A stretch of 64,000 nucleotides of DNA from GWF2-38-10 sp964527595. Lineage in GTDB: Bacteria; Babelota; Babeliae; Babelales; RVW-14. The stretch covers positions 62,001 through 126,000 of the forward strand of contig CAZGPI010000001.1 of assembly GCA_964527595.1 (NCBI GenBank), written 5' to 3'. Shown here piece by piece: positions 54,881 to 63,664 of this stretch. A program made the translations under genes and the position numbers. The first letter of the stretch is position 1. The number at the start of each line of letters is the position of its first letter. The notes under the pieces were generated by a model. It worked only from the letters and a program-made list of their open reading frames with translations, did no database searches and was not told the origin of the DNA.

Positions 54881-55690
54881 TTACAGTTTGTCGAATGTTC
54901 TACCAAACCATTTGTATTGAAGTTGAGTGATGGTGCCATCGGCCTTTAATTCATCGACGATTTTTTTGACAGCCGACATTAATTCTGTGCGCCCTTTTTT
55001 TATGCACATACCGGCGCCAAAACCCCACGGTTCATCAAGCTGCATTTTGAAGATTTTCACGTCAGGATCTTGCCGATGAAAGAAATCTGCACGAAATTGG
55101 CCCGCAAAAACAATAAGGGCTTTGCCACTTTTGATCTGCGATAAAAGGTCATTTTCGGTAGCAACCGATATGATATTTTTGATTCCATAATCTTGAAGAA
55201 CAAAAAACCAAGAAGAGTTTTTCAGAACGCAGGCAAATTTATTTTCGGTCTCTAATATTTTTTTGAGGTCATGAATAGATTTAAAATTTTCTGGGATATT
55301 TTTCCACATAACGCCTGTTAAGTATGAGTGCGACACACCGTACAGATGTATCATATCAACGTCCTCCAAGCGCCTTTTCGTTATTGCCATCGAGTCACAG
55401 GTAAGGTCAATTTCTCCCGATTGAACGGCTTGTATTTCAGTGTCTTCGGTATATGTTTTTATAACGAGCTTGCGATTAAGTTTTTTCGCAATTTTTCTAG
55501 CGACTTCAATATCAAATCCATCAAAAAAGTTTTCTGGCTTCAAAATTGTTGATGGCGGTAATCCAGAGCGTCTCATACCAACAATAAGTTTCTCTTTGTG
55601 CTTTTTAGTATATTTTACCAGAAATGTAATGCTTGAAATTGCTACCAAAACAAGAGAAATAAGTAACCAAATTTTTGTCGTTGATCTCAT
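54881..55690 (-). CDS. Membrane-anchored family 3 solute-binding protein
   Basis: 269 residues. An N-terminal transmembrane anchor (about 7-26) leads into an extracytoplasmic amino acid-binding domain of the SBP_bac_3 type (FFDGFDIEVARKIAKKLN, then GEIDLTCDSMAITKRR and the KIVDELKADGTITQLQYKW tail). The ATG at 55690 has TAAGGAAA six bases ahead; a longer reading is not supported. No permease or ATPase of an ABC importer is nearby, so it may be an orphan receptor. Confidence 0.85.
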   Translation of the reverse strand: MRSTTKIWLLISLVLVAISSITFLVKYTKKHKEKLIVGMRRSGLPPSTILKPENFFDGFDIEVARKIAKKLNRKLVIKTYTEDTEIQAVQSGEIDLTCDSMAITKRRLEDVDMIHLYGVSHSYLTGVMWKNIPENFKSIHDLKKILETENKFACVLKNSSWFFVLQDYGIKNIISVATENDLLSQIKSGKALIVFAGQFRADFFHRQDPDVKIFKMQLDEPWGFGAGMCIKKGRTELMSAVKKIVDELKADGTITQLQYKWFGRTFDKL

Positions 55691-55769
55691 GGATTTCCTT
55701 AAGGCTAAAACATTGAAAACGCAGCTTTTTCTGGAGTCTAAAGTGTCGTGTTGGTTTGTCAATAAACAT

Positions 55770-56345
55770 TTACTGTTTTTTGTACCAGGTTAGAAATTTT
55801 TGCAATGCGCGCAGTCTATATAAATATTTTTTTGCCTCCGGCGTGTCACGCAGTTGCGCATACGTTTGCGTCGAACCTTGAGGAATAAAAATTGCATCAA
55901 ATGGTAATGTTGGTAGGGCATTAAAAGCTGCCGGCTTGATAAGCGTCCCGATGCATTCGCCTTCAAATATTTCGTAACTATTTGGGCCATCAATATAGAC
56001 CATATAAAGAAGAAATTTTGCCGATTCTCCTTCTTCAATAAGTTTCTTAATCCCTTCAAAGCCCAAGCCTTGCCAAATGTATTTGGTCAGAGCGCCGGGA
56101 AATTTATTATATTTATCAAAATAGATTCCAGCATCATCAATTAATAATGGCTTTCTGGCAAGATCCCATGCTCTTTTTGCCTTGTCAATTGCAATTGCTC
56201 GCTGGTCGGTTGTTTGTATTTCAGGAATATCGGCATCAAATTGTTTTATTGCTAAACTAGGTTCATGGTCGGCGATGAAATGTGCAACCTCTGCAAACTT
56301 TCCTTGATTGCCGGTGGCATACAAAATCTCTTTTAATTTTGGCAT
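55770..56345 (-). CDS. rdgB: RdgB/HAM1-family non-canonical purine NTP pyrophosphatase
   Basis: 191 residues. Hydrolyses ITP, XTP and dITP to keep them out of DNA and RNA. The signature TGNQGKFAEV opens the protein, IDDAGIYFD (catalytic Asp) and the central FPGALTKYIW are clear, and a PFDAIFIPQGSTQTYAQL block follows. With a guanine deaminase in the genome, xanthine nucleotides may be a real hazard. Confidence 0.92.
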   Translation of the reverse strand: MPKLKEILYATGNQGKFAEVAHFIADHEPSLAIKQFDADIPEIQTTDQRAIAIDKAKRAWDLARKPLLIDDAGIYFDKYNKFPGALTKYIWQGLGFEGIKKLIEEGESAKFLLYMVYIDGPNSYEIFEGECIGTLIKPAAFNALPTLPFDAIFIPQGSTQTYAQLRDTPEAKKYLYRLRALQKFLTWYKKQ

Positions 56346-56512
56346 AAGCTCCTCATAAATGTCTCTCAGGAATGACCAGGGCTGATCGTTTTTACTTCTT
56401 CCCTGGGAATGGGTATTGGCTACCTTTTCGTTCCGCTAATCCATTATTGGTTTTAAAAATTGTGTTCGATGGCTTTGGTCAACATAGAAAAATTGAAGCA
56501 AAATGTAAAATA

Positions 56513-56542
56513 TTGAAATGTGGGCCAAAAGATAACTATGAT
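56513..56542 (+). promoter_or_regulatory. Candidate promoter of the DsbD-like gene
   Basis: TTGAAA (56513-56518) and TATGAT (56537-56542) are separated by 18 bases; the ATG is about 40 bases downstream with AAAGGGGG before it. Confidence 0.4.
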
Positions 56543-56580
56543 AATTATAAGTCTATATTCTTTGGGGAAAGGGGGATTCT

Positions 56581-57366
56581 ATGATCGCTAATGTTTATGA
56601 AGCGCTTACTTCTACTTTGGCGGGCGGTAATGCGGCGGTGATTATTGGTTTGGCGTTTATTGCCGGCGTGGTAACAAGTTTTACTCCGTGCTTATATCCG
56701 ATGATTCCTATTACCATGGGCATCTTACAAGCACAAGCAACATCGTCGATATGGTCAAATTTACTCTCAGCATTTAGTTATGTACTTGGTATGGCAATGG
56801 TATATGCGAGTCTTGGATATATAGCGGCAACGACTTCGGTTATTTTTGGGCGCTGGGCAGCTAACCCATGGTTTATTTTCTTTGTTGTGGTCGTTTTTTT
56901 GTATCTTGCATTTTCGATGTTTGGGTTTTATGAAATATATATGCCATCTTTTTTAACGCATCAAACCGATGCTCCCACAAGGCGAAGTTCATTAGTCAGA
57001 AGTTTTTTATTTGGCATAATTTCTGGTACCGTTGCATCTCCATGCTTGACCCCGCCCTTAGCAATTTTATTAACATTTGTTGCAAAAAAAGGAAGCCCTA
57101 TTTTGGGCTTTGCTACACTTTTTGCTTTTGCGTTGGGCATGGGAATATTGTTAATGGTTGTTGGTGCATTTTCAAGTTCACTTTCCCTCCTGCCGCGAGC
57201 TGGAATGTGGATGCTTGAGATAAAAAAACTTTTTGGATTTGTAATGTTGGGCATGTGTGTTTATCTTGTCCGTCCAATAATTGGTGATCTATGGGCAATG
57301 TATCTTTATGGTACGGTTGGCATAACGATGATTACTTATTATCTCGTAAAAATGCTGCGTCGATAG
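56581..57366 (+). CDS. DsbD/CcdA-type thiol electron transporter, membrane part
   Basis: 261 residues with about eight transmembrane helices. The two redox Cys lie in SFTPCLYPMIP and ASPCLTPPLA, the DsbD central-domain pattern. It moves electrons from cytoplasmic thioredoxin to the outside to keep periplasmic thiols reduced. The N- and C-terminal periplasmic domains of DsbD are missing, so separate partners are needed. Confidence 0.92.
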   Translation: MIANVYEALTSTLAGGNAAVIIGLAFIAGVVTSFTPCLYPMIPITMGILQAQATSSIWSNLLSAFSYVLGMAMVYASLGYIAATTSVIFGRWAANPWFIFFVVVVFLYLAFSMFGFYEIYMPSFLTHQTDAPTRRSSLVRSFLFGIISGTVASPCLTPPLAILLTFVAKKGSPILGFATLFAFALGMGILLMVVGAFSSSLSLLPRAGMWMLEIKKLFGFVMLGMCVYLVRPIIGDLWAMYLYGTVGITMITYYLVKMLRR

Positions 57367-57449
57367 CTTGATTTGTTTGAATTTTGTAAGAATAGCTGGT
57401 ACCATGCATGTCTTCAGGTGATGGGATTTGTTTTTAGAAAGGGCTTTTC

Positions 57450-58064
57450 ATGATACGCGGACGCTATTTTTTATTCATAGTTTTTTTAGGGTTGAGCAGT
57501 GGTTCTATTTTTGCCATGGAGCGTGAAGTTGATTCATTACTCCCCGTCTACCAAAAACGATTTTGTGGTATTGTTAGCTTTTATTGTGGTGCGAAAGGCC
57601 GAATAGCAGTTGCCTCAGCTGAAGTCAAAACAGCAATAGCTGAACGCGTAGAATCCTTGCGTGCCAGCATAAAGTTGAATGGGCTTCCAATTAGTGCCTT
57701 TGATTTGATTGTTAATCAAAAAGACGGCGAAGGAAGCAGTCTCCTTTCAAGCTCTTGTTTTTGGGGAAATCTTCCGGTTGTTCAGGCGCTTTTGGCTATC
57801 CCTGAAGTATGCGTTACAGAAAAAGATTTAGAAGCTGTACTTGCCGGCAAAAATGCAGCAATAGGACAACGACGCCTTGGCAAAACCATTAATCATGGCT
57901 TAGACAGTGATTATAGAGAAATCATTAAACTATTCATTCAGCATAAAAACATTGATGGTTTTTCATTATCTGATGAAGCGCTGATAGCCTTTTCGTTTTT
58001 TTGTCCCAACGATTCGGATAAAAATTTTATCGATTCTTGTTATAGAATTTATCGAAGCAATTAA
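57450..58064 (+). CDS. Exported ankyrin-like protein
   Basis: 204 residues. Signal peptide (1-22, IFA|M) then a region with a degenerate ankyrin unit (DGEGSSLLSSSCFWGNLPVVQALL). No other motif. Grouped with the exported set by its signal peptide and the Ala-Met-Glu at the cleavage site. It stands alone ahead of aspS. Confidence 0.68.
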   Translation: MIRGRYFLFIVFLGLSSGSIFAMEREVDSLLPVYQKRFCGIVSFYCGAKGRIAVASAEVKTAIAERVESLRASIKLNGLPISAFDLIVNQKDGEGSSLLSSSCFWGNLPVVQALLAIPEVCVTEKDLEAVLAGKNAAIGQRRLGKTINHGLDSDYREIIKLFIQHKNIDGFSLSDEALIAFSFFCPNDSDKNFIDSCYRIYRSN

Positions 58065-58177
58065 GATAAATTTAATTATAAAATTGGGGCTTTCTTTGTT
58101 TCTTGCCAAATAAGGGGTTTTGGCTAAAATTAACAGCATGCAACACAAAATAATTATAGAAACCAAAGGAGCCATTA

Positions 58178-59956
58178 ATGCAGTTTTTCAAAAGAACTCA
58201 GTGGTGTGGGCAAGTGGCAGAGCCACTGCTCAATAAAGAAATTTGTTTATCAGGTTGGGTGCAAAAGCGCCGCAATCTTGGTGGGATTATTTTTGTTGAT
58301 TTACGAGATCGAACCGGACTAATGCAATTGGTTTTTGATCCAACACATCACGCTGAAGTAACCGAACAAGCGCAAGCATTACGATCAGAATTTGTTATAT
58401 CAGTTAAGGGAACAGTTGTTTTGCGTTCCACTGAAGCAATTAACGATAAAATGCCTACAGGCCGCTATGAATTGCGCGTTGCTGAATTAGCAATTTTAAG
58501 CAAATCGGCCGTATTACCATTCCAAGTTGAAGATGATAATGTCTCAGAAGAGTTACGTTTAAAATATCGTTATCTCGATTTGCGCCGCAAAAAGATGCAA
58601 GATTTTTTACGCTTACGTCACGAAGTTATTTTTGCCATGCGTCAATATTTTAACGACCAAGAATTTGTTGAAGTTGAAACACCAATTTTATCCAAAAGTA
58701 CCCCCGAAGGCGCGCGAGACTTTTTGGTCCCTTGCCGATTACAACCCGGAACGTTTTACGCGTTACCCCAATCTCCTCAAATTTACAAACAATTACTCAT
58801 CGTCGGCGGACTGGAACGCTATTTTCAAATTGCACGTTGTTTTAGAGATGAAGCTTTGCGTGCTAACCGACAACCTGAATTTACGCAGCTGGACATCGAA
58901 ATGTCATTTGTTGATGAAAACGATATTCAGTCAATTTGTGAAGGCATGTTTAGCGTACTCTGGAAGAAATTCTTACAGACTGAACTAAAATTGCCCCTTG
59001 TTCGTTATAGTTATGATGAAGTTTTTGGTCGTTTTGGATCAGATAAACCAGATATGAGATTTGGCCTAGAAATAAAGGATATCTCATCCCTATTTGAGTC
59101 AACGGCCATTGGATTTCTTAAGTCCATTATTGAAGAAAATGGCAAAGTCGGATCTTTGTGTGTTTCAGGTAAGCATTTTAGCCGCTCTGAACTTGATAAT
59201 ATCTCAAATTATGTTTCAAAAGAACTCGGCGCTAAAGGCCTTTTGTGGATTCGCCGCAAAGAAGATGGAACTTTGGACTCTGCAATCGCAAAAAACTTGC
59301 CGGCAGATTTTTGGCAACAAGCAAAAATTGTTATTCCTGAGTTGACCGATAGCGATACATTATTTGTCATCGCCGGACAACATGAAGATGCGTGGACAAT
59401 TTTAGGCCAATTGCGCTTAACCTTGGGCAAGATGCTTAATTTGATCGATAAGAATAACCATCAAATGTTTTGGGTTACCGATTTCCCTATGTTTGAATGG
59501 AATAAAACAGAGAATCGTTGGGAAGCAAAACATCATCCATTTACGTCACCCCAAATTGGGTGGGAAAATATGGCGTTAGGCGACGTTAAAGCCCGAGCTT
59601 ATGACTTAGTGTGTAACGGTGAAGAATTGGGTGGCGGGTCAATTCGTATCCATGACGCCGAAGTTCAGAGCAAGGTATTTAGTGCTATCGGTATTAATCC
59701 AGAAAGTGCCAAAGAAAAATTTGGATTCTTACTTGAAGCACAAACCTTTGGCTATCCACCAGATGGGGGAATTGCTTTTGGTATCGATCGTTTAATTATG
59801 ATGTTGGCCGAAACCGATTCAATTCGTGATGTTATTGCATTTCCTAAGACAACAACTGGTTCATGTTTGATGATGCAAACGCCGGCACGCGTTGATGCGG
59901 CTCAACTTAAAGAGTTGTTTATCGAAAGTCTGTGGAAAGAAAAAAAGAGTGAGTAA
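58178..59956 (+). CDS. aspS: Aspartyl-tRNA synthetase, bacterial type
   Basis: 592 residues. N-terminal OB-fold anticodon domain, class II core with motif 2 FRDEALRANRQPEFTQLDIE and motif 3 GIAFGIDRLIM, and the GAD insertion (about 290-410) found in bacterial enzymes. Length is typical. AGGAG-like AAAGGAG precedes the ATG. Ends in the long hairpin at 59982. Confidence 0.97.
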   Translation: MQFFKRTQWCGQVAEPLLNKEICLSGWVQKRRNLGGIIFVDLRDRTGLMQLVFDPTHHAEVTEQAQALRSEFVISVKGTVVLRSTEAINDKMPTGRYELRVAELAILSKSAVLPFQVEDDNVSEELRLKYRYLDLRRKKMQDFLRLRHEVIFAMRQYFNDQEFVEVETPILSKSTPEGARDFLVPCRLQPGTFYALPQSPQIYKQLLIVGGLERYFQIARCFRDEALRANRQPEFTQLDIEMSFVDENDIQSICEGMFSVLWKKFLQTELKLPLVRYSYDEVFGRFGSDKPDMRFGLEIKDISSLFESTAIGFLKSIIEENGKVGSLCVSGKHFSRSELDNISNYVSKELGAKGLLWIRRKEDGTLDSAIAKNLPADFWQQAKIVIPELTDSDTLFVIAGQHEDAWTILGQLRLTLGKMLNLIDKNNHQMFWVTDFPMFEWNKTENRWEAKHHPFTSPQIGWENMALGDVKARAYDLVCNGEELGGGSIRIHDAEVQSKVFSAIGINPESAKEKFGFLLEAQTFGYPPDGGIAFGIDRLIMMLAETDSIRDVIAFPKTTTGSCLMMQTPARVDAAQLKELFIESLWKEKKSE

Positions 59957-59981
59957 CTAAAAACATTTTGTTATATATTTG

Positions 59982-60036
59982 TTATCAAAACAAAAGAGCG
60001 GGCATTTTTGAAATGCCCGCTCTTTTGTTTTGATAA
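59982..60036. terminator. 26-bp perfect hairpin, bidirectional terminator
   Basis: Arms 59982-60007 and 60011-60036 are exact reverse complements with a three-base TTG loop. The GC-rich core GAGCGGGC and flanking AAAACAAAA/TTTTGTTTT let it end both aspS and the convergent gene at 60054. Unusually long for a terminator. Confidence 0.85.
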
Positions 60037-60053
60037 TTTGTTTCAAGAAATTC

Positions 60054-61364
60054 TTAGGATAGAAGCTCTCTCAGTTTCTTGGTGACGCCAAGCTCTCCTA
60101 GCGTTTTCTTCCATCTTGGGCCTCCTCCTGCACAACCGCCAACCCTTACGATTTTAACTTCGGGTTTTTCGACTGATTTTACAACAGGAGCAGCGGCCGC
60201 CACCACTTCTTCAGTTTTTGGTGCTGGCTTTTTCTCTATCCACACCAACTTCTTGGCGCCAGAACGTTTTCTTGCGGCACTTTGCATGCTTTCTTTACGC
60301 TGTTTGTCACTATTTTCGGCCGCTTCTACTTTTTTTTTTGGAGCTTTGGCGGCAACGCTACGTTCTTTAGGATCTGATACAGATAACCGTGCAAAGTCTT
60401 CTTCTAGCTTTTCTGTCGAAGCTGCAACCGGCTCACTCCTTTTTTTTTCAAAGAGGGCTAAGCGTGCTGCTCTCGCCCTTAGCTGTTCTTCTGTTTCTTG
60501 ACGTGGCAATGAAGCTGCGGCTGCTTGCATTGTTAGTGGTGCTTTATCGGTTTCTTCAAAATGACCTACTTTCTTACCTGAAGTTCCTAATTCTTTAAAA
60601 TGCCTACCACTGACACCTTGCTGCTGGGCAATTCTTCTTTTATTCGTTTTAGGAGCTGCGGCTGATGGTTCTTCAACTCCGGGGGCAAGTTGGCGTGCGG
60701 CTTCACCTTCATTTGCCGGCTGCGCATTAACGACAAGATGAGCTTCATTATGCACTTGTTCCACTGGTGCGGGATCCACAGTTGGTTGCGTTGATAGCAA
60801 TATTGCGGCTGCTTCATCAGGGTCAACAGCTTCAGGAATAATTACAGGATCTTGCGGCACAACTACATTTACTTGACCAGTCGGCAAATCGTTATGCACT
60901 TGTTCAGCTGCTTGAGGATCCACATTTGGGTGCATTGATAGCTCGAGAGCGGCCGCTTCATCAGGATCAATTATTGGATCTAGTTGAGCCCCTGTATTTG
61001 CTGGTTGGTTTGTTGCATCGGGCGATTTTTCATAAGCCATATATATAAGTGCAAGGGTAATGATAGTTGCAGCGCTTGCTCCCAACCAAATTGCTGTTTT
61101 CATGCGTTTATAAAATGATTGAGAAAGTGGTTGCGTCACTAAAAGATCTTCAAGTTGTTGGGCATTTCCTTTTTTTGAACCCAATAACAAAGCCACTTGA
61201 TTAGGATTAAGTGTTTTAGCTAATTGAACGAGCTCTTGTTTTTCGCTTTTGCTATTTTGCGTTGCAATTACATCACTTGCACTATTAGCCTGAAGTGTTC
61301 CGAGTGCACCAAAAAAAATAGTGACGACAAAACTGATGGCATATCTTTTCTTTACCATAAACAT
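60054..61364 (-). CDS. Exported or membrane-anchored repeat protein of unknown function
   Basis: 436 residues: a signal peptide (hydrophobic 11-24), a transmembrane segment (about 92-110), then a long low-complexity region rich in Ala, Pro, Glu and Lys. Two copies of a 26-residue unit, opening DPDEAAA and closing EQVHN, lie at 133-158 and 181-206, spaced by 48 residues. The C-terminal third is basic. AAGGA before the ATG at 61364 supports the start. No domain recognised; a surface or secreted protein is likely. Confidence 0.75.
   Translation of the reverse strand: MFMVKKRYAISFVVTIFFGALGTLQANSASDVIATQNSKSEKQELVQLAKTLNPNQVALLLGSKKGNAQQLEDLLVTQPLSQSFYKRMKTAIWLGASAATIITLALIYMAYEKSPDATNQPANTGAQLDPIIDPDEAAALELSMHPNVDPQAAEQVHNDLPTGQVNVVVPQDPVIIPEAVDPDEAAAILLSTQPTVDPAPVEQVHNEAHLVVNAQPANEGEAARQLAPGVEEPSAAAPKTNKRRIAQQQGVSGRHFKELGTSGKKVGHFEETDKAPLTMQAAAASLPRQETEEQLRARAARLALFEKKRSEPVAASTEKLEEDFARLSVSDPKERSVAAKAPKKKVEAAENSDKQRKESMQSAARKRSGAKKLVWIEKKPAPKTEEVVAAAAPVVKSVEKPEVKIVRVGGCAGGGPRWKKTLGELGVTKKLRELLS
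60747..60824 (-). repeat. Coding repeat, second copy of a 26-codon unit
   Basis: Encodes residues 181-206 of the protein at 60054-61364. Matches 60891-60968 in 18 or more of 26 residues, with identical DPDEAAA and EQVHN ends. Confidence 0.8.
60891..60968 (-). repeat. Coding repeat, first copy of a 26-codon unit
   Basis: Encodes residues 133-158 of the same protein. The two copies start 144 bases apart, suggesting internal duplication. Confidence 0.8.
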
Positions 61365-61462
61365 AAAAAATCCTTAATGGGTTAACGATTGAGCTTCATA
61401 AAATGAATACGAATTTATTGTATAGATAGAAGTTTAATTGTCTTTAGAGAAAAAACAAGTTT

Positions 61463-62152
61463 TTAGGCTTTTGACTTGCCGCCCTTAAGCATTATTTCAA
61501 ATGGTATTTTATTGACGCAGTCAAGGGACTCAAGTGAAATGGTAAGTTGGTTTTTGATGTTTTTTTGCGTAACAAAAATGATTTTCTTTGTTTTGCTAAA
61601 ACTTGCGATAAGGGCTGGGTGTTGCGGATCGAGGACTTTGGTCCGAATGTTTTCGACCGAAAACTTATTTGATTGTTGCATATTAATGTTAAGCGTTGTT
61701 ACCCCAAGAGCCGTGCCAAAGATGACGCTTGGCAAAACGGCAAAACCGATGCCTGATATAAGGATTGCCGTTGAGGCTATTGCCGTAACGATTGGAATAA
61801 TAACTGGATTGGTTGTTACTTTGCGTTTAATCACCAAACTATTTTCAATCTTTATATCGATATTAGACTGCGCAAGAAGATATTCTTGAGCTGTTCGATT
61901 TTCAACGGTTATTTCAAGTGCTTGATAATACGAGGTGAGGCCTAGAATTTTTACTGGATTATAGCAGTTAAAGAGCGTTCTCATTTCAGCCGCCGATAAA
62001 GGGTGAACCGACAATTTAATGTTGTTTTTTTCCTGAGAAAAATCGGAATAGCTTTTTGCAGAACATTGAGTTAAGCCGATGCTTATGACAAAAAGCAATG
62101 CACCCAGGTGCTTAATTTTATTACATACATTAGCAGCTAACATAATAAGCAT
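61463..62152 (-). CDS. Lipoprotein of unknown function, paralogue 1
   Basis: 229 residues. The ATG at 62152 is preferred: AGGA lies seven bases upstream, and earlier in-frame starts overlap the previous gene more. A signal sequence with lipobox-like GLTQC (near 26-30) predicts a lipid anchor. The region after it (NIKLSV, then EITVENRTAQEY) resembles the neighbouring lipoprotein, and a hydrophobic pair of helices lies near 120-160. Overlaps the upstream gene by 23 bases, so translation may be coupled. Confidence 0.7.
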   Translation of the reverse strand: MLIMLAANVCNKIKHLGALLFVISIGLTQCSAKSYSDFSQEKNNIKLSVHPLSAAEMRTLFNCYNPVKILGLTSYYQALEITVENRTAQEYLLAQSNIDIKIENSLVIKRKVTTNPVIIPIVTAIASTAILISGIGFAVLPSVIFGTALGVTTLNINMQQSNKFSVENIRTKVLDPQHPALIASFSKTKKIIFVTQKNIKNQLTISLESLDCVNKIPFEIMLKGGKSKA

Positions 62153-62813
62153 TGCTTGTCCTTGCCGTAATAAAAGCATTAAAGGTTGTTGTGGTGTTTG
62201 TTGCCGCGGTTGTAAAGGTTATGTTAAAGCGAGGTGTGTATTGAGTTCGTTTTACAAAAACAAGTGTATCAATCGATTCAAATGGCGGTATAACAAGTGT
62301 TTCGTTAAGAAATTTGGCATTGTTTTTAAGATATTTAATGGATCGTTCATGTTGACGAATACTTTGTTGGCAAGCACATGAACCTAAAATAAACACGGTT
62401 GGTAGAACAATTTGCCAACAAAAAATTATCCCCAAAACCGATGTCAAAACGCATGGGATAAAATTGATTGAGAAAAGCTTCGGTTCTTGTTTTTTAAGAT
62501 TTTCGAGCGTTTCAATGGGTAATGAAATGTTTTTTAGGGGCATTTCTTGGGCATAAGCCGTTTTATTTTTTATGTGAAGGTGTATTGGTTGGTATTTTGA
62601 AAGATAGTTTTTGAATTCATCTTGATCAAATGCTCTGATCGTAAGATCTATATTGCTTTTGTGTTCTTCAAATGAGTAAATAATCTTTTCTTTGGGGACA
62701 ATCCGTTGTGCCTGGTATTTGGCGCATCCAGGGAAAATGGCGAATGCTAAGACCCACAACAGGAATAGGGCATAAGGCTTTGTCTTTATGGGCAATTTCA
62801 TTTGGTTCTTCAT
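62130..62813 (-). CDS. Lipoprotein of unknown function, paralogue 2
   Basis: 227 residues. Signal peptide with lipobox FPGC (Cys 30). It shares an order of motifs with the gene downstream (SFEEHKSNIDLTI, YQPIHL, KNKTAYAQEMPL), so the two probably arose by duplication and diverged. Hydrophobic hairpin near 120-145. The C-terminal part is Thr/Asn rich. No family recognised. Confidence 0.7.
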   Translation of the reverse strand: MKNQMKLPIKTKPYALFLLWVLAFAIFPGCAKYQAQRIVPKEKIIYSFEEHKSNIDLTIRAFDQDEFKNYLSKYQPIHLHIKNKTAYAQEMPLKNISLPIETLENLKKQEPKLFSINFIPCVLTSVLGIIFCWQIVLPTVFILGSCACQQSIRQHERSIKYLKNNAKFLNETLVIPPFESIDTLVFVKRTQYTPRFNITFTTAATNTTTTFNAFITARTSNAYYVSC

Positions 62814-62969
62814 TTATGGTTGCGCGATCATTTATATTAAACATGGGCCAAGATGAATATTCATTGTAAAAAGATAGCAAATACAGATTACTAAAAACAA
62901 TTTTTTAATAATTTTATATTCATTAAGGGGATGGGAGTTTAGTAGGGGGACATTCTTGGGGGGATTCAC

Positions 62970-63611
62970 ATGAAAAGTTTTTTGCTTTTTATCTTTTTCT
63001 GCTGTTGTTTTTTTAATACACATGCATCGCTGAGCACCTTTTTCAAAGAGTTTGGTCGATTTAATGAAAAAAACAAACAACATCTTGGCGAAGTTTTTGA
63101 TAATTTCCATTCCGTTGAAGAAGGGCAATTTTATCGCTCTCAACAATTATCTCCGCTAGTTCTTGATAAACACATTAAAACAAATGGTATCAAAACGTTG
63201 ATTTGTTTGCGTGGTGACGGTGATACTGAGTGGTGGAGAAATGAAAAAGCGGTTGCCGAGCATAATGGCACATTGGTTTTTTCTTTGAGCCTGAGCGCTG
63301 TTTACCTAACCACAAAAACCGATCTTATGAAAATATTAACGATTTTCCAAGAAGCCCCGCGACCAATTCTTGTCCATTGTATTGGTGGCGCCGACCGTAC
63401 CGGAGAAGTTTCAGCCTTATGGGTTCTTGACCAACAAAAAAAAGATAAAAGCGAAGCCCTTAAGCAACTGGCTATAACGTATGGTCATCGAAAATATAAA
63501 AATTCGGCTAAAGATTTTTTAATCGAGATTTGGCAGGGACGCGACTGGGCCTTTAATGTCTATGACCACAAAAATTATCCATCGCTATGTAACCCTTCAG
63601 ATTTGCGATAA
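62970..63611 (+). CDS. Exported protein tyrosine/dual-specificity phosphatase
   Basis: 213 residues. Signal peptide (1-19) followed by a Cys-based phosphatase domain. The P-loop HCIGGADRTG (C137, R143) fits C-x5-R, and FYRSQQL plus IKTLICLRG match bacterial DSP-like enzymes (Siw14/Tyr_phosphatase-type). Substrate could be a phosphoprotein or an inositol phosphate. It is followed 53 bases later by a near-copy (63665), so this is a tandem pair of secreted phosphatases. Confidence 0.85.
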   Translation: MKSFLLFIFFCCCFFNTHASLSTFFKEFGRFNEKNKQHLGEVFDNFHSVEEGQFYRSQQLSPLVLDKHIKTNGIKTLICLRGDGDTEWWRNEKAVAEHNGTLVFSLSLSAVYLTTKTDLMKILTIFQEAPRPILVHCIGGADRTGEVSALWVLDQQKKDKSEALKQLAITYGHRKYKNSAKDFLIEIWQGRDWAFNVYDHKNYPSLCNPSDLR

Positions 63612-63664
63612 AGGTACGTATCAAAGCTTGAGGAATAGGGGATATTTACGGGGAAAGGATTTCC

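Noticed and set aside
56372..56584. 70-codon ORF upstream of the DsbD-like gene
   Set aside because: It lacks a ribosome site, resembles no protein, and covers a candidate promoter; its end overlaps the next start by four bases by chance.
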